64,000 bases of DNA, taken from Macrotis lagotis. Its lineage: Eukaryota; Chordata; Mammalia; Peramelemorphia; Peramelidae. This document shows positions 11,670 through 23,360 of the stretch, one piece after another. The stretch is taken from positions 284,895,719-284,959,718 of the forward strand of contig NC_133658.1 of assembly GCF_037893015.1 (NCBI RefSeq), in the 5' to 3' direction. Below the pieces are notes generated by a model. It searched no databases and was not told the DNA's origin. It saw only the letters and a list, made by a program, of their open reading frames with translations. Position numbers and translations under genes: made by a program. Position 1 is the first letter of the stretch; the number at the start of each line of letters is the position of its first letter.

Positions 11670-11757
11670 AGGTGGGGAGAGGGAGAGAGAGACAGAGAGA
11701 GACAGAGACAGAGAGACAGACAAAGACAGTGACAGACAGAGAGAAGAGAGAGAGAGA
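11670..11757 (+). repeat. GA/GACA-rich tract
   Basis: Imperfect run of GAGA and GACAGA units. Confidence 0.9.
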
Positions 11758-12750
11758 AATTACTTAGGAAACCCTGGCCCAGTTATGGCAGTTATGATGG
11801 GACAGACATTTCCAAGGAGGGCGGGCAAATATATGGCACCATATGAGCAACTGTCAAGTTGTGTGATGTGGGAACTTAATCAGCTCTCCCCAACTCATTT
11901 CTCCAGGCAGAGGAAAAGGTATAGAACTGTCTCTGGGTTTAGAGAATGATCATGGAGGATTAGGGTTTGAGAGGCTATTGATCTGTCAGCCAAGGATTTA
12001 CCCAAATCCATTTGGAACCTACCCTGACCTGAAAATGAATAAAATGAACATGGTCACCTCACCCCTCTCAGGAGTTGGAAGACTCTTTCTAAATGGCCCT
12101 TAGCTGGACTTTTCCTACCTGGTCAGGAAACTGCCAAGGAAAAAGTCCCTGAAAACTTAGACAAACAGTAACCAGGAGGAGATAGGGTACAGCAAGGGTG
12201 GTAATAAAGAAAGTCAAGGTCAATCTCCATTGAATCTAGGAATGGCTCCAAAGAAATTCAGGGTCCCTCAATAACCTTCCACAGATCTGTCTTCCTTGGC
12301 TATCCTCAAACCTCAAACCACCTGGAAACATAGACTGTATTATAAGTTTCTATCTCTGGAGAGAGGAATTCCTAATTTAACCTCTGATGACTAACATTTG
12401 AGGGTTCCTAATCTTAATGAACCTTAAGAATTCCAGAGCTGGAAGGGCCTTAAGAAGTCTAGTCCAACTATGAATTGATGATATCTTCAAAATGTAATCA
12501 TCTAGTTATTGTTTCTAGTCCTCCAAAGACAGTTCCATTTTACCTTCAGACAGATTTAATTGTTAAGATGTGAAGGGTTCCCTGCCCTCCTTGAATCAAT
12601 CAAAAATCTGTCTTTGGATAGTCTATTGTTTCTCTAATCATCTCTTTCAAACATGGGTTGGGTGGGGTCCTCCCAGTTCCAGGACTTTAAATTCTGAAAG
12701 TCTCAGCAACCTATTTTCCATTTTCTTTGAGGTTTCATAGAACTAGATCA

Positions 12751-12784
12751 GTGTGTATGTGTGTGTGTGGGGGGGGGGGGGGGG
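12751..12784 (+). repeat. TG repeat and 16-G run beside exon 9
   Basis: GTGTGTATGTGTGTGTGT followed by sixteen G (12769-12784). In the RXRA pre-mRNA this is C16 then CA repeats, 58 bases after the exon 9 donor. Confidence 0.97.
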
Positions 12785-12842
12785 AAGCCACTGTCTCCCA
12801 GTCCACCATAGCCAAGAGGAGGGAGAAACCAAGGATCCTCAC

Positions 12843-12948
12843 CTTCCAGGCTGGTCCGGATACTTGTGTTTGCAGTAGGCTTCCAGGGAAGCGTAAACTT
12901 TCTCTCGTAGTGCTTCTACTTCCGCTGGGTTGGAAAGTCCCTTAGAAT
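12843..12948 (-). CDS. RXRA: RXRA exon 9: helices 9-10
   Basis: This 106-bp exon completes Asp379 and encodes residues 380-413 ([20 protein letters not shown], then [14 protein letters not shown]) with two bases of Arg414. It forms the helix 8-9 loop and helix 9 of the dimer interface. Acceptor CCCTTTCAG, donor GTGAGG. One conservative change against human RXRA from memory: Glu410 to Asp. Fifty-eight bases past the donor the intron transcript runs into sixteen C followed by CA repeats (G16 on the plus strand, 12769-12784). Confidence 0.97.
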
Positions 12949-13149
12949 CTGAAAGGGAAGAAGAAATTCCGAAGATAAGGCTCAGCTTTGATTATAAGAG
13001 CTGGCAAATTTGAGTCCTTCCCTTGAAAATGTAGAGTGAGGGACAAATGATAAATAATCTCCAAGATTATTAGACCTATAAAGTGGGAGGACTTAGAGAG
13101 TGGGGGTCAGTGCAGGATTACATAGGGGCTCTTTTCCTTTGATGTCATA

Positions 13150-13600
13150 AAGGCCAAACTCTACCACACAATCTAGCTCCCACCCAACCTTATTTTCCCA
13201 TTGTTCACTATCACCTTCTACAGGGCCTCAACCCATTAGCATTCCTGGCCTGGATCCTCTCATTGCTCATATCTTGATTACTGTTGCCCCTGGTTCAACT
13301 CCTATCCAAGTTTATATTCCCTTCAAAATTCAGTTCAAATGCCACTTCCTTTGAAGCCTATCCCATCTGTTCTTTATATTTCTTTCTTTTCTGGGCATCT
13401 ATTGCACAAACAATGGATACTGGAAACTAGAATGCTTAATTGTTTTCTAATTGTTTGCTGTCAATGTTGTCTTTTTGACTAGACTGTTCACTCACTGTAG
13501 GCAGTGGATCATCTTTACTCTGGGTCTCCCCACATCACCCATCAAGGTGTGTTACTCATAGATGCCACTCAGCAAGTACTTGCTGACTGATTAGTCAATC
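13150..13600. mobile_element. L2-type LINE fragment
   Basis: Contains TTCAAAATTCAGTTCAAATG, CCACTTCCTTTGAAGCCTA and a tail GTACTTGCTGACTGATTAG, the pattern of the mammal-wide L2 3' end. Confidence 0.6.
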
Positions 13601-13729
13601 TTCAGGTTGATGCTAGTTCTTCCTTCTATCCTCCATTCCCCAGGGCTTCTCATCTTTTCTCTAGTAGTTACTAAATAGCAGCTCGGTGTGGGAATAAGGA
13701 GGGTTGTTAAACTAATTGGGTTGTGGACA

Positions 13730-13915
13730 TGATGCAGTAGGTTAAGTAGGGGATTTGGTATCAGAGAACTAGGTTTCAGGTTCTAGCTCTGCTACTTATC
13801 CCTGTGACCTTGGGGAAATCACTTGAAATCATCTTTGTTGCCTCAATTATAAAATGACAGGGCTGGAGTAAATGATCTCTTAAGATTTCTTCTAGGTTTA
13901 GGTCTTCTCGGATTA
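13730..13915 (+). repeat. MIR-type relic
   Basis: Shows the tRNA-related middle (GCTCTGCTACTTATCCCTGT, GACCTTGGGGAAATCACTT) and core/tail (ATAAAATGACAGGGCTGGAG) in order. Confidence 0.6.
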
Positions 13916-15694
13916 TAGAAGTTAGGTGAAGAAATTTGATTCTCTCTTTAAAAGGGTACCCCATTAGGACATCATGGTAGGGAAGGAAGAGTGAGAGATT
14001 GCTAGGCTCTCTCACTTGTGTGAAAGGCCATGGTCTAAGGAGGAGATGGTCTAAGTCATCTAAAACTGAGCCAAAGAACATTAGCTGCTTCAGAATAAGA
14101 CCTTATGGATAAGCATAAGGAATAAATGACACTGCATCAATACCAATGAAGCATAAAGATGTTGTCTAAGGATTAGCCCAAATGTAGTGAGATTCATGAC
14201 CAGAAGGTTGGTTGCTAGAGAGTAAATTTTTACTTATTTTTACCATATCAACTAATAAAAATTATTTACTTTTAAAAAATGTCTTATATTTCGAGAGCAG
14301 GATATAAGACCTCCATCAGTGACTCGTGGGGGCAGCTCCTAAGACCCTCTAGCCCAGAATTGTGCCTCTGATGGGGCAGCTCCTAAGACGTTCCAGTCTA
14401 GAATTGAGCCCCTGATGCTCAGTTAAACTGAGCAAAAAATACTTTGACAGAAGAAGCAAGGGAAGGAAGATTTATTAAGGATATACCATGTGCCCAGGCA
14501 CTCTGCTAATCATGTTGCAAATATATTATCTCATTTGATCCTGACAACAACCCTCAGAGGTTGGTGTTATCATAATCCCCATTTTATAGCCATCACTTTT
14601 ATGGTTAAAGACATCCAAAACACCCTCACCTTCCCTTAGTGACTAGCTTTTACCTGGTCATGCAGTCCTTTATCTAAAATGATTTTGAGTTCTCTTTGTT
14701 GTCCACCTCTACTTTCTCTTGAGGCAATGAGTTTTACAACTTTAATAACCACTAGAAAATGTAGGCTGACCTATGATTGGTCCTGTAACTACCTCCTCTT
14801 TTGTGGCATAACATAAAAAAGAGCTTAACCTGCTATGAAGAAAAACTGGGTTCACATTCTCTTTTTACAACTACTTATGTGACTATGGTAAGAGAACCTA
14901 GGTTTGAATCCAAGATTTAGAAAGCACAGAGCAAGGTAAATATAACTGGATTTGAGTCAGGGAACACAGGATCTGATTTCAAGACAAATCACTTAACTGT
15001 TCTGGGCCTCAGTTTCTTTTCTTTAAAATGAAGGTACTATACAAGTCTAAATCTCTGAATCTGGCCAGCTATGGTTTGGCAGATCCCTTAAGCTTGATAG
15101 TTCTGCATTTCAGTGAACTGAGCTGATTGAGTGTCTATACTATACTCCATCAACATTAATCAATATGGTGAGCACCTGGGAGCTGAGGGTCACCAGATAA
15201 CTTAAGGAGGGGGTAAATCAGCCAAGGTCAGAAATGGAACAGATCAAAAGTTTCATGTCATCAGAGTAGGAAGAGTAATCTCTGTACTTTGCATAATCCC
15301 TATCCTTCCAGCTTAAATGAGAGAGGTAGAACCAATTCTTAAAAAATAATACAAAACTATAATTCTGTCGTTTTTGACATCTAAGTAATTAATTACGTCA
15401 TCCATTTGTGCATTTGACTTACAAACTGTACAACCTTGTACAGGTCATTATAGAGATCTCAATTTCCTTTTCTGTAAAATGAAAGGATTACACTAGCTAG
15501 TCTCTGAGATCTCTTTGAATCTAAACTGAAGATGTTAATGGCTATGGAGGTGATAACAATGACACAAGTATTCTAGAACTGGTCAACAATTTCTCATCCT
15601 TCTTTCCAAATTTATGGATTTTGTTTCTGTAACCTTCTAGCACTCAAAATCTAGTATATGAGAGTCACTCAGAAGATGTATACAGATGACGAGA

Positions 15695-15875
15695 TTTATT
15701 CAAAAAACAGTACAGAATCACACAATTGGAAAAACATCTATCCAACCTCTTCATTTTACAGATACAAACATTTTAGGATAGAGAAAAAAATACTCTCCAA
15801 AGTAATAAGTAGCAAGCAAGGATTTGAACCCAGGATTTTCTATTATATTCATTTTCCCATCAAGCTAATGTCAGG
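15695..15875 (-). repeat. MIR-type relic, antisense
   Basis: Reads as the reverse complement of MIR: CTTCATTTTACAGATAC near one end and GATTTGAACCCAGGATTTTC near the other. Confidence 0.55.
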
Positions 15876-17254
15876 GCCTCATTTTATTCACACCTTCCCT
15901 TTAAATTTGCCCCTTTCTTACCAGGTCTGTGCTTCACAAGCTAGATCTAGTTTCCTCCAGCTGGATAAGATCCAGGGCTTGAGGAGCAGGGGTAACGTTT
16001 ATGAGGCTGTCATAGTTAAACTGTGAGGTAAAGACTATGGAGGGATAAATGGCTCCATATCCTAGAGTGGACATTTTTAACTGGTTTGGCAAAGCAAAAT
16101 CCTATCTCAATGTGGTAATACTTAAGGACTGTACTGTATGATCTCATCACACCAGCCTTCCTCCCTCGTTTCCCATTTGGACCTGTCCCCTCCAATCTGT
16201 CTATTACTTTTTCTCCTTTCGTCTCTACACAGACATTCTTGACCCTCACTGCTGAGGTTACAGGTTTGCCAAGTTTTCTCTCTTGCTCTCTTTTTATGTC
16301 TTCCAAAGATCTCTGGAGATCAAATTTGCCATAATCTGATCTAATTCCTCCCTCTTCTTTCCCCCCCTTCCCAACCTTCACTTGACATCTCTGCTTAAGC
16401 GCGTTTCTCCAATCTGATTCCAAGCCCTTACCAAACACATTTCATGTTTTCTGTAAGAGCCACTGCAAGACTTTTGCATGAGATTACAGATTTAGAACTG
16501 AAAGAGACTTAAATGTGCAGCATCTTTCATTTATATAGAGAAAAGGGGGCCCAGAGTGGTCAAGGGACTTATATTTATTCTCTCTAATTTTAGATCTAAC
16601 ATTACTTCCTTTAAAAAGTTCTTTGGGCAGCCCTTATATCTCATTCTACATTCAACATAAATGTTTGCTGAATACCACATCATCCTTGGATAGTGAATGG
16701 ACTTGCTTCTAACCTATCTTCAAATCTAAGAACAAGAACATGGCCAATTGAGCCAGTCATGGTGGAATAGGTCATTTGGACTTTTCTTATGGGATGGTGA
16801 CCATCAATCACTGATGATAGCTGAGCATGTCAATTCAGTATAAAGAAAACATACATATGTATTTTGGCATCTAAATAACTTTGAATCACTTCTCTGCTTT
16901 TGTTTCTACTTTTCAACTCAATGTTATCTGAGGAGTTATAACTGCTCCTTCCTTGGAGAGTATCCTGAAAAAGGTGAGAAGTATCAACCTGCAAATTAAG
17001 CCCCAATATGATAATCTTGACTAAGTAACTGACACATGGAAGCTGGAGGACGTGGCTGACTTAAGTGACTCAGACACATTTAGATGAAGGATTATGGGCT
17101 ATTAACACAAAATTATTTCCCTAGGAAGAGAAACTCTGTAATGGCTATCAATGAAAAAGTGACAATTAATATGGCTTTCATCTTCAGACTGTCAGGGATG
17201 ACATAACAGTAGTGCTTGCACTGGATAAAACCATTGAATACATCCTATAATGTT

Positions 17255-17700
17255 AGCGTAGAAAAGACTAGAAATTTGGCAGTTCAATGACCTCCTTTTA
17301 CAAATGTGGAAACTGAGGTCCAGAAAATGGAAGTGACTGGCTAAGGGTTACATGGCTATTAACTAATCAACTAGCAAGCATTTATTAAATTCTTGCTCTG
17401 AGGCAGGTACTGTGCTAAGTGATGACAAATAAGAACTGATTCCTGTTTTCCAAGAACTATAGTCTTTTTTTTTAAGTATTTGAAAGGCAAATGGGGTTAA
17501 ATGGCTTGCCCAAGGCCACACAGCTAGGTAATTATTAAGTGTTTGAGACTGGATTTGAACCCAGGTACTCCTGACTCCAAGGCCAGTGCTTTATCCACTA
17601 TGCCACCTAGCCACCCCCAAGTCTTTTCAATAAGTAGAAGAATCAGGATTTAGCCCAGGTCTGACTCCCAGGTCAATGTTTTTTCCATCATTGTACAAAG
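17255..17700 (-). repeat. Old antisense MIR-type repeat split by later insertions
   Basis: The two halves, 17255-17365 (GTGGAAACTGAGGTCCAGAA) and 17630-17700 (TCAGGATTTAGCCCAGGTCT), belong to one element. Between them sit an L2/MIR-type tail (17366-17460, CAAGCATTTATTAAATTC, TACTGTGCTAAG) and the SINE at 17469-17619. This is a three-layer nest. Confidence 0.55.
17469..17619 (-). mobile_element. Full-length tRNA-derived marsupial SINE, antisense
   Basis: Reverse complement of the standard element: T-run, GGCTTGCCCAAGGCCACAC, AGCTAGGTAATTATTAAGTG, GGATTTGAACCCAGG, ending TATGCCACCTAGCCACCCC. Flanked by an apparent 8-bp target-site duplication AGTCTTTT (17461-17468 and 17620-17627), partly ambiguous because of the T-run. 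Confidence 0.9.
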
Positions 17701-18386
17701 TCTATTTCTAAAGGGCCCTGCATAGAAATTTCAAGAATAAAAACTGCTGAGACCTGCCTCTTACCACAACCTTGCAATTTAGCCTGGGGCCACAGTCTCA
17801 GAGAAGTCAAGTTATAGTTAACTACTATGAAGAAAGCTACAGGCTTCTCTTATGAGTCTTCTCCATTCCAACTAGAATATTAAAGATGGAATTTCTCAAT
17901 TCCAGGGCAGCATGTGGGGATTGTGCTGGATCTGGAAGATTCTACTAGGGAAGATGGTTAGGAGTAGGGTCAGTACAGAAAGAGCAGGCCAGGGGGAGGA
18001 GTCGGCATAGCGGGGAAGGAAAAATAATCAAAACACAGAAAGATACTCTAAAGATAAAGAAACACTGAACCATAAAGGCAAAGCATGGTTATTTAAAAAC
18101 GGGGTTCTCAAATGATAGTCAGATGCCTAGAGGGTCCTTAACCAAAAACATCTGGGAATTGCTGTTCACCAAGACCGAGAGCATCCAAAGAATCTGGAGT
18201 TGGTCTCTGGCCCCTCATCCCTGAGTCCCCCATTATATGCAATCTGATCTTTCAGTTCCACAAGGAAGAACCAAGTAAATGATGTGTTGTTGTTACTGCA
18301 GATCCCACTGACTCTGGACACCGGATTGGTTTTCTGTTTTTGTTTTGTTTTCTGTTTTTTAATCCAAAAGGGAAGAAAAGACATAC

Positions 18387-18478
18387 CCGGGTTGAAGAGG
18401 ACAATGGCTCTCAGGCAGCCCAGTTCTGTCTTGTCCATCTGCATGTCTCTCATTTTTGACACAAGTTCTGTCAGGACT
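18387..18478 (-). CDS. RXRA: RXRA exon 8: helices 7-8
   Basis: This 92-bp exon supplies the last base of Arg348, thirty codons (349-378, [20 protein letters not shown] onward to AIVLFNP) and the first base of Asp379. [12 protein letters not shown] fits RXRA; RXRG has MKDMQMDKSELG. Helix 7 contributes to the dimer surface shared with RAR, PPAR and other partners. Acceptor CCCTGCAG and donor GTATGT are canonical and the phases (2 in, 1 out) join exons 7 and 9. Confidence 0.97.
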
Positions 18479-20326
18479 CTGCAGGGAGAAGGAAACACAG
18501 AACACAAGATACCCCATCAGACAAGGGTTCCCCCTTCTCTGAGATCATGCTGTGAAAACATCAGGACATTTTGTCATTCTTGAGTGATAAAGCAGGACTA
18601 AAACTGGGAATGAGTTCTGAAGAAACTTTAAAGAGGGAATATTACAACAGGGAAAATCTTCCAAAAACCGAAAGAAAGAGAGAGGAGGGTGGGGAAGGGG
18701 TGGGGAGAGAAGAGGAGTAATATAAAATATAACTTCTACCAGTTCTTTTTTAGTATTCATTTCTGTGTGTTATTGCAAGTGTTTGTGTTTAAACGAGCTC
18801 TTTCCCCCTCACACACCAATGTCTGTTTAGATTTGGCTCAAAGACACAGGGAATAGGGTCAATAATTATTAAACTGGAGACTGGAGATCAAGGAGAGGGT
18901 GATGTTAACAGTTGGGCAGAAATGAGTTTGGAGTCCTGCCCTTGCCTTCATGTGGCCCCATCTGGTGGCCAAATCCTACCACTCTTGATATGATCAGCAG
19001 CTGGGACTGAATGGTGGGTACTGACCCACTCCATACCAGTATACTCATCTATTCAGTGGGTACAAGGATTCCCATTTCACACAGCAGTAGCATTTATATA
19101 TTGTTTTGTCAAACCCTGGGATTCAGGGAATTCCCAAAGGGTGAAGTTTTTTTATGGGTCTATGTCCATGGGTTTCACAAATCAAGGAGAACTATATTTC
19201 CCTGAGATGTGAATAATAAGAATGAGGAGTGGAGAGAATTCCAGCTTCTCTGCAAGGGCTCTTTTGTTCCTTGGAAAATAAAGAAAGTCAAGTCAGCATC
19301 AAAGGGACAGGGAGAAGTAAAGAAGAGGTTCTCCACTTGAAATAAAGTGCCATTTGCCATCTCAAACCCCACTCCCTCAATAAGAGATTCTAGGTAGTTG
19401 TAGGTTATCCAATCAAGTGATTTAAAGAGCATTTAACCTTGCTAGGCCTCTGTTTCCCCAACCCTACAATGAGTACTTAGGACTAGGTGACCTCTATGGA
19501 CCCTTCCAGCTGATTTGATCATTTTGTCTTCCATGAGGGTATCTTCATTTTGCCCAAACATGACCTTCTCTTCATAAGATGTTATAGATCTCTCCTGTAG
19601 AAATTTATCCTTCATTTAAATTCTTTTGGAGGCTACTTCTGCTACCAGGCTGTATCACTTCTCAAAGGAACATTTCCATAAATTTATTCCTTAGTGTATC
19701 AAATTTATTCAAACCTCCTTTTTCAAGGTTCAAGTGAAAAACTCCTAATTCTTTTATCCAGAGTTTAAGAATAAACTCTTATATTTTCTGATCCTTCAAT
19801 GACTTTATAGACTGATGTCTTATTTCCCTTCAATTTTCTTTTCTTCCTAAACTCCACAGTCTTCATTTCTTTCATTTCTTCTCACTTTAGAAGCCCTTAC
19901 ATTGTGCTTAATAGTATGAGTCTGCTATCTCTGGGCCTTTCATCTCTATCCATTTTTGATAAGCTGTGGCACCTAGATTTTCTAAATGAAAGCTCTCTGT
20001 GAATTTTTGTTTGGATTGTCTAGATTGTCTATTCTCTAGACTAATAATAAAATTACAAAACTGCAGAGAACTAAATCTTTGGAGAGCATTTACTCCAACC
20101 CTTTTATTTTGCAGATGGAGGCCAGAAGAGGAAAATGACTCACCTATGGTCATATGGGTTGACTTATGGAAGAATTGGGACAAGAAACGAAGTCTTCTGT
20201 CTCTTTACCCATATCTCCTCAAAAACCCACTTAGATTAAAAAAATCCCTTGGATCAAGGGAGAAGACCCTATGCCTACCCTCTCTAATAGGAATCCCCCT
20301 TCCACCCCTCAGTGTCCAATCCCCAC
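18479..20326 (-). other. RXRA: RXRA intron between exons 7 and 8
   Basis: 1848 bp, the shortest intron here. 18770-19010 is repeat-poor and includes a CTCF-like sequence (18957-18970). 19440-19900 looks like decayed L2-type sequence and 20065-20175 like an antisense MIR relic. No other exon. Confidence 0.9.
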
Positions 20327-20459
20327 CTGTCAAAGATGGCGCCCACCCCTGCACTGTGAGCGCTGTTCCTATGGACGTGAAGGCCGGTGGCAAGAAGGAT
20401 CCCATCTTTCACTGCTATCGAGCGGTGAGAGAACGAGGCGATGAGCAGCTCATTCCAGC
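20327..20459 (-). CDS. RXRA: RXRA exon 7: ligand-pocket helices 5-7
   Basis: This 133-bp exon completes Gly304 and encodes residues 305-347 (starts [13 protein letters not shown], ends GVGAIFD) plus two bases of Arg348. It contains pocket residues known from RXRA structures: Trp305, Asn306, Phe313, Arg316 (binds the ligand carboxylate) and Ala327 on the beta-turn. Acceptor is CCCTACAG; the donor is GTGGGG, a somewhat weak site compared with the other introns here. The reading matches human RXRA throughout from memory. A 175-residue open frame on the opposite strand (19999-20526) is only its antisense shadow. Confidence 0.97.
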
Positions 20460-22264
20460 CTGTAGGGAAGGGGGGAAGAGGACATACATTGATCTCCAGC
20501 CCCTAAAGAGCTCTTCCCTTCTCTAATGCTTTTCCCACTTTTCTGTCCCCATGCAATTAGAGTGTTACATATAAACATGGTCCAGTTTCTTAATTGTTTG
20601 TACTGCACAATTTAATTCATTATGCTATCATGGCATAATGCTAATTTACATGGCCTGAATAAAATGTATAGGCGATCTGGAAGTTCTTAGGAAATGTACA
20701 AATGCTGTCTTCATTACAGTTGCATGTCATCACTAGTTGGTGTTAGAAATGTGTCTAATAATTGAACCTGTCACAATCAAGGCAAAACAAAGTAAACAGA
20801 TCTTGGAGTTTTATTAGAAATATAAAATTACAGAATCACAGGATGCTAGATAATAGATAGGAGATTATTTGGGAGGGAAAAGGGTACTGGATAAAAAGCC
20901 AGGAGACCTGTGTGATCTTGGACATGTTCAATCTTCCCCTTTCTCCTTCCCTCAACAACAAGTAGAATATAAACTCCTTGAGGTAAGGGTTTTTTTTTTT
21001 AATTTTTATCTTTGTATGCATCCCCAGCACTGAGCTCACAAGAGGAAATGAGCAAATCTTGGTTGAACTGAAGTCACTTGATTTCTGTGGACTTCTAGTT
21101 TAAATCTCCATTTTTTAAAAGGAGGAATGGAAAGGAGTAGTGTGGGAGATGCCCTTTACAATGTTAACCTGCTGAGATTTTAGCCCAAAGGATTAATTTT
21201 ACAGGAAAGGAAAACCAGGACCAGAAAAAAAGGGAAATGACTTGTTCAAAGTCACAGAGTAAGCTAGATATAGTATCGGCTCTAGAATTTAGATCTCCCA
21301 ATTCCCAAACAATAGTTCCCTTGCCACCAGAGACAGCTCCAACTATCTTACGTACATTCATCTGGTCTTCCTAGCAAGAGTCATGAGCAATGCAAAGGGG
21401 CAACAATATAGTCTTATCATTCTCCTAACCTCCCCATGATATCAACAGTAGAGCTGGCAAACAGCAAGTATTCAAGTGGCTGCCATGAAAGGGGAGAGGT
21501 TACTGGTGAGGGGGAGTTGCCCAGGGAGCTTGGAGGACTGCTCCCCAAACCCCAGCAGTGCCAGCAAGGCTAGATGTCAAAGAGCCAAGGAGAAGTGAAC
21601 TTCCCAGGGGAAGACCTAGGGAGGGGTTACATGTTTGCAAAGTTCATACAGGAGGCAGAAAACTTATTATAAACCATCTTCTCCCTTCCCAAGTAGCTTC
21701 ATGTCTTTTCCTCAGTACAGACCAAATTATGCAAATAATTGCAGGATCTCGGAAAAAGGATCTGAAGGGTCCTGAAGAAATGGGGTATATATGTATATGT
21801 TTAGGACTTCACCTTAAGTAAAACCAAAATATAAAAATCCAATATTCCAAGCAGCAAAGTGAGATAGGTAACTAGATATACCACAGAATTTTCTTTAATT
21901 ATGAATTCATCTAAAATTTTGAAAATGATTAGACTTGTAAAAACCTATTCATATGTAATACTTCTTGTCTCACAGTAGTGACTTAACAAATGCTTTGCTT
22001 GCTTTATTGATCAGTGCAAAACCGATTGTGTACTGTAAAGTCCATCTTGATGAACTCTAGTTAACTCCCAATATTGGAAGCCCTTGAGCTTATAGTGATT
22101 CAATTTAACAACCCTCACATTCAGAAAATAATTTCCTTATGTTCATATATATACAAATATATGTACATACACATACATATATATACATACGGATACATGT
22201 ATGTGTACATACATACATACATACACACAGATATGGGATGGAACTGCATTAGAAGATCATCTGA

Positions 22265-22404
22265 GGGGGTGGCTAGGTGGCGCTGTAGATAGAGTACTGG
22301 CCTTGGAGTCAGGAGTACCTGAGTTCAAATCCGGCCTCAGACACTTAATAATTACCTAGCTGTGTGGCCTTGGGCAAGCCACTCAATCCCATTGCCTTAG
22401 AAAA

Positions 22405-22450
<46 letters not shown>
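22265..22450 (+). mobile_element. Young full-length tRNA-derived SINE with 42-A tail
   Basis: Head GGTGGCTAGGTGGCGCTG, box-B-like GAGTTCAAATCC, then TAATTACCTAGCTGTGTGGC, and an uninterrupted run of 42 A (22408-22449). Target-site duplication GATCATCTGA at 22255-22264 and 22451-22460 is perfect. The intact tail suggests recent insertion. Confidence 0.93.
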
Positions 22451-22454
<4 letters not shown>

Positions 22455-22687
22455 ATCTGATCTATTCCTTTGCTTCTGGAATGTACCTGATGGAAGCCCT
22501 TCTACAGAAACAGAATATATCTACATTTCCAAGTCCTTGGGATCACCCAATTTTCTTTGCAAAGTAGAGTCAAGTATGTGCTATGTTCATAGATCTTAAA
22601 TGTGACCATCATGATCTATAACCCCTCATATTCTTGAAAGCCCAGATTTTTTGCTTTTCATTCATATTTCATTTTCATACCTAAAAT

Positions 22688-22865
22688 AGGTAGCATGGTG
22701 CAATGGAAAACACTGGATTTTAAGTCCAAGGAATTGGGTTGAAATTCTGGCTCTACTGCTCAATATCTGAGGGACTCTCACTTCCCTGGCAACTGATTTC
22801 CTCATCTGTAAAATGATAATGCTGGTCTAAAGGTCCCTTCCAGCTCTATACAATGCATCTCCTAC
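22688..22865 (+). repeat. MIR-type element, long
   Basis: Order of features fits MIR: TAGCATGGTGCAATGGAAAA, ATTCTGGCTCTACTGCT, TTTCCTCATCTGTAAAATG, AAGGTCCCTTCCAGCTCTA. Confidence 0.65.
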
Positions 22866-23009
22866 CAGTAAGTAGGTGCCCAACAAATGTGTATTTGATG
22901 GGTTAACTACTTAATAGATATTTGTTGGATCCTGATAGAAACTACACCAGAAATCTTCCCAGAAAAGACACTGGCATATTAGACAATTCCTGAAGAATCA
23001 CTATTTTAT

Positions 23010-23330
23010 AAAAGCAGCTAGTGGACAGAGAACTAGTCTTGGGAGTGAGGGTCACTTGAATTTAAAAGCAGCCTCAGACACTAACTGTGTAACCCTAGGC
23101 AAGTAATTTAACCTGTATTCTTCAGTTTCCTCAACTATAAAATGGGGCAATAATACAGGCTACATTACAGGTTGTAATACATATTTTCAGTTGGAATCTA
23201 TTATATTTCATTAGGTGTTCTATATTTTGTTTTAGATGTTTTGGGCTGTTATTAGGAACAAATGAAATATTTGCAAAACCTTTAGTACACTGTTTAATAT
23301 ATAATGGGTGCTTAATAAGTCCCTCCTTTC
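23010..23330 (+). repeat. MIR/CORE-SINE relic, interrupted
   Basis: Head AAAAGCAGCTAGTGGACAGA, core CAGTTTCCTCAACTATAAAA, and a tail resuming at about 23265 (CAAAACCTTTAGTACACTG, GGGTGCTTAATAAGTC). About 90 bp of unrelated sequence (23175-23260) separates core from tail. Confidence 0.55.
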
Positions 23331-23360
23331 TTCTTTCTTCCTTCCTCCCTTCTTTCCTTA
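23322..23360 (+). repeat. CT-rich tract
   Basis: Irregular CCTT/CTTT run adjoining the repeat tail. Confidence 0.7.

Larger units (their letters stand above)
8847..12842 (-). other. RXRA: RXRA intron between exons 9 and 10
   Basis: 3996 bp, GT-AG. It contains the second copy of the duplicated repeat (8876-9114), an antisense MIR relic (9168-9355), a composite SINE (9745-9982), an L2 fragment (9985-10575), a repeat-poor block (10860-11660), a GA/GACA-rich tract (11670-11757), and a TG plus G16 tract next to exon 9. Confidence 0.9.
12949..18386 (-). other. RXRA: RXRA intron between exons 8 and 9
   Basis: 5438 bp. Mostly old repeats: L2 (13150-13600), MIR-type relics in plus orientation (13730-13915, 14465-14600, 14930-15070, 15395-15535) and in minus orientation (15695-15875, 16480-16570), then a nested cluster at 17255-17700. 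The stretch 16020-16440 holds a 140-residue open frame with no recognisable protein. 16600-17250 and 17700-18150 show nothing specific. Confidence 0.9.

Noticed and set aside
16016-16438. 140-codon minus-strand open frame, lysine- and glycine-rich
   Set aside because: Low-complexity composition, no known domain, no splice or promoter context; probably chance in pyrimidine-rich DNA.
19999-20526. 175-codon plus-strand open frame, the longest in the window
   Set aside because: It is antisense to RXRA exon 7, whose strong codon constraint keeps the opposite frame open. No recognisable protein.
22265-22340. tRNA gene in SINE heads (box A/B-like sequence)
   Set aside because: The heads are tRNA-derived but lack a foldable mature tRNA with an acceptor stem and are attached to SINE bodies and A tails.
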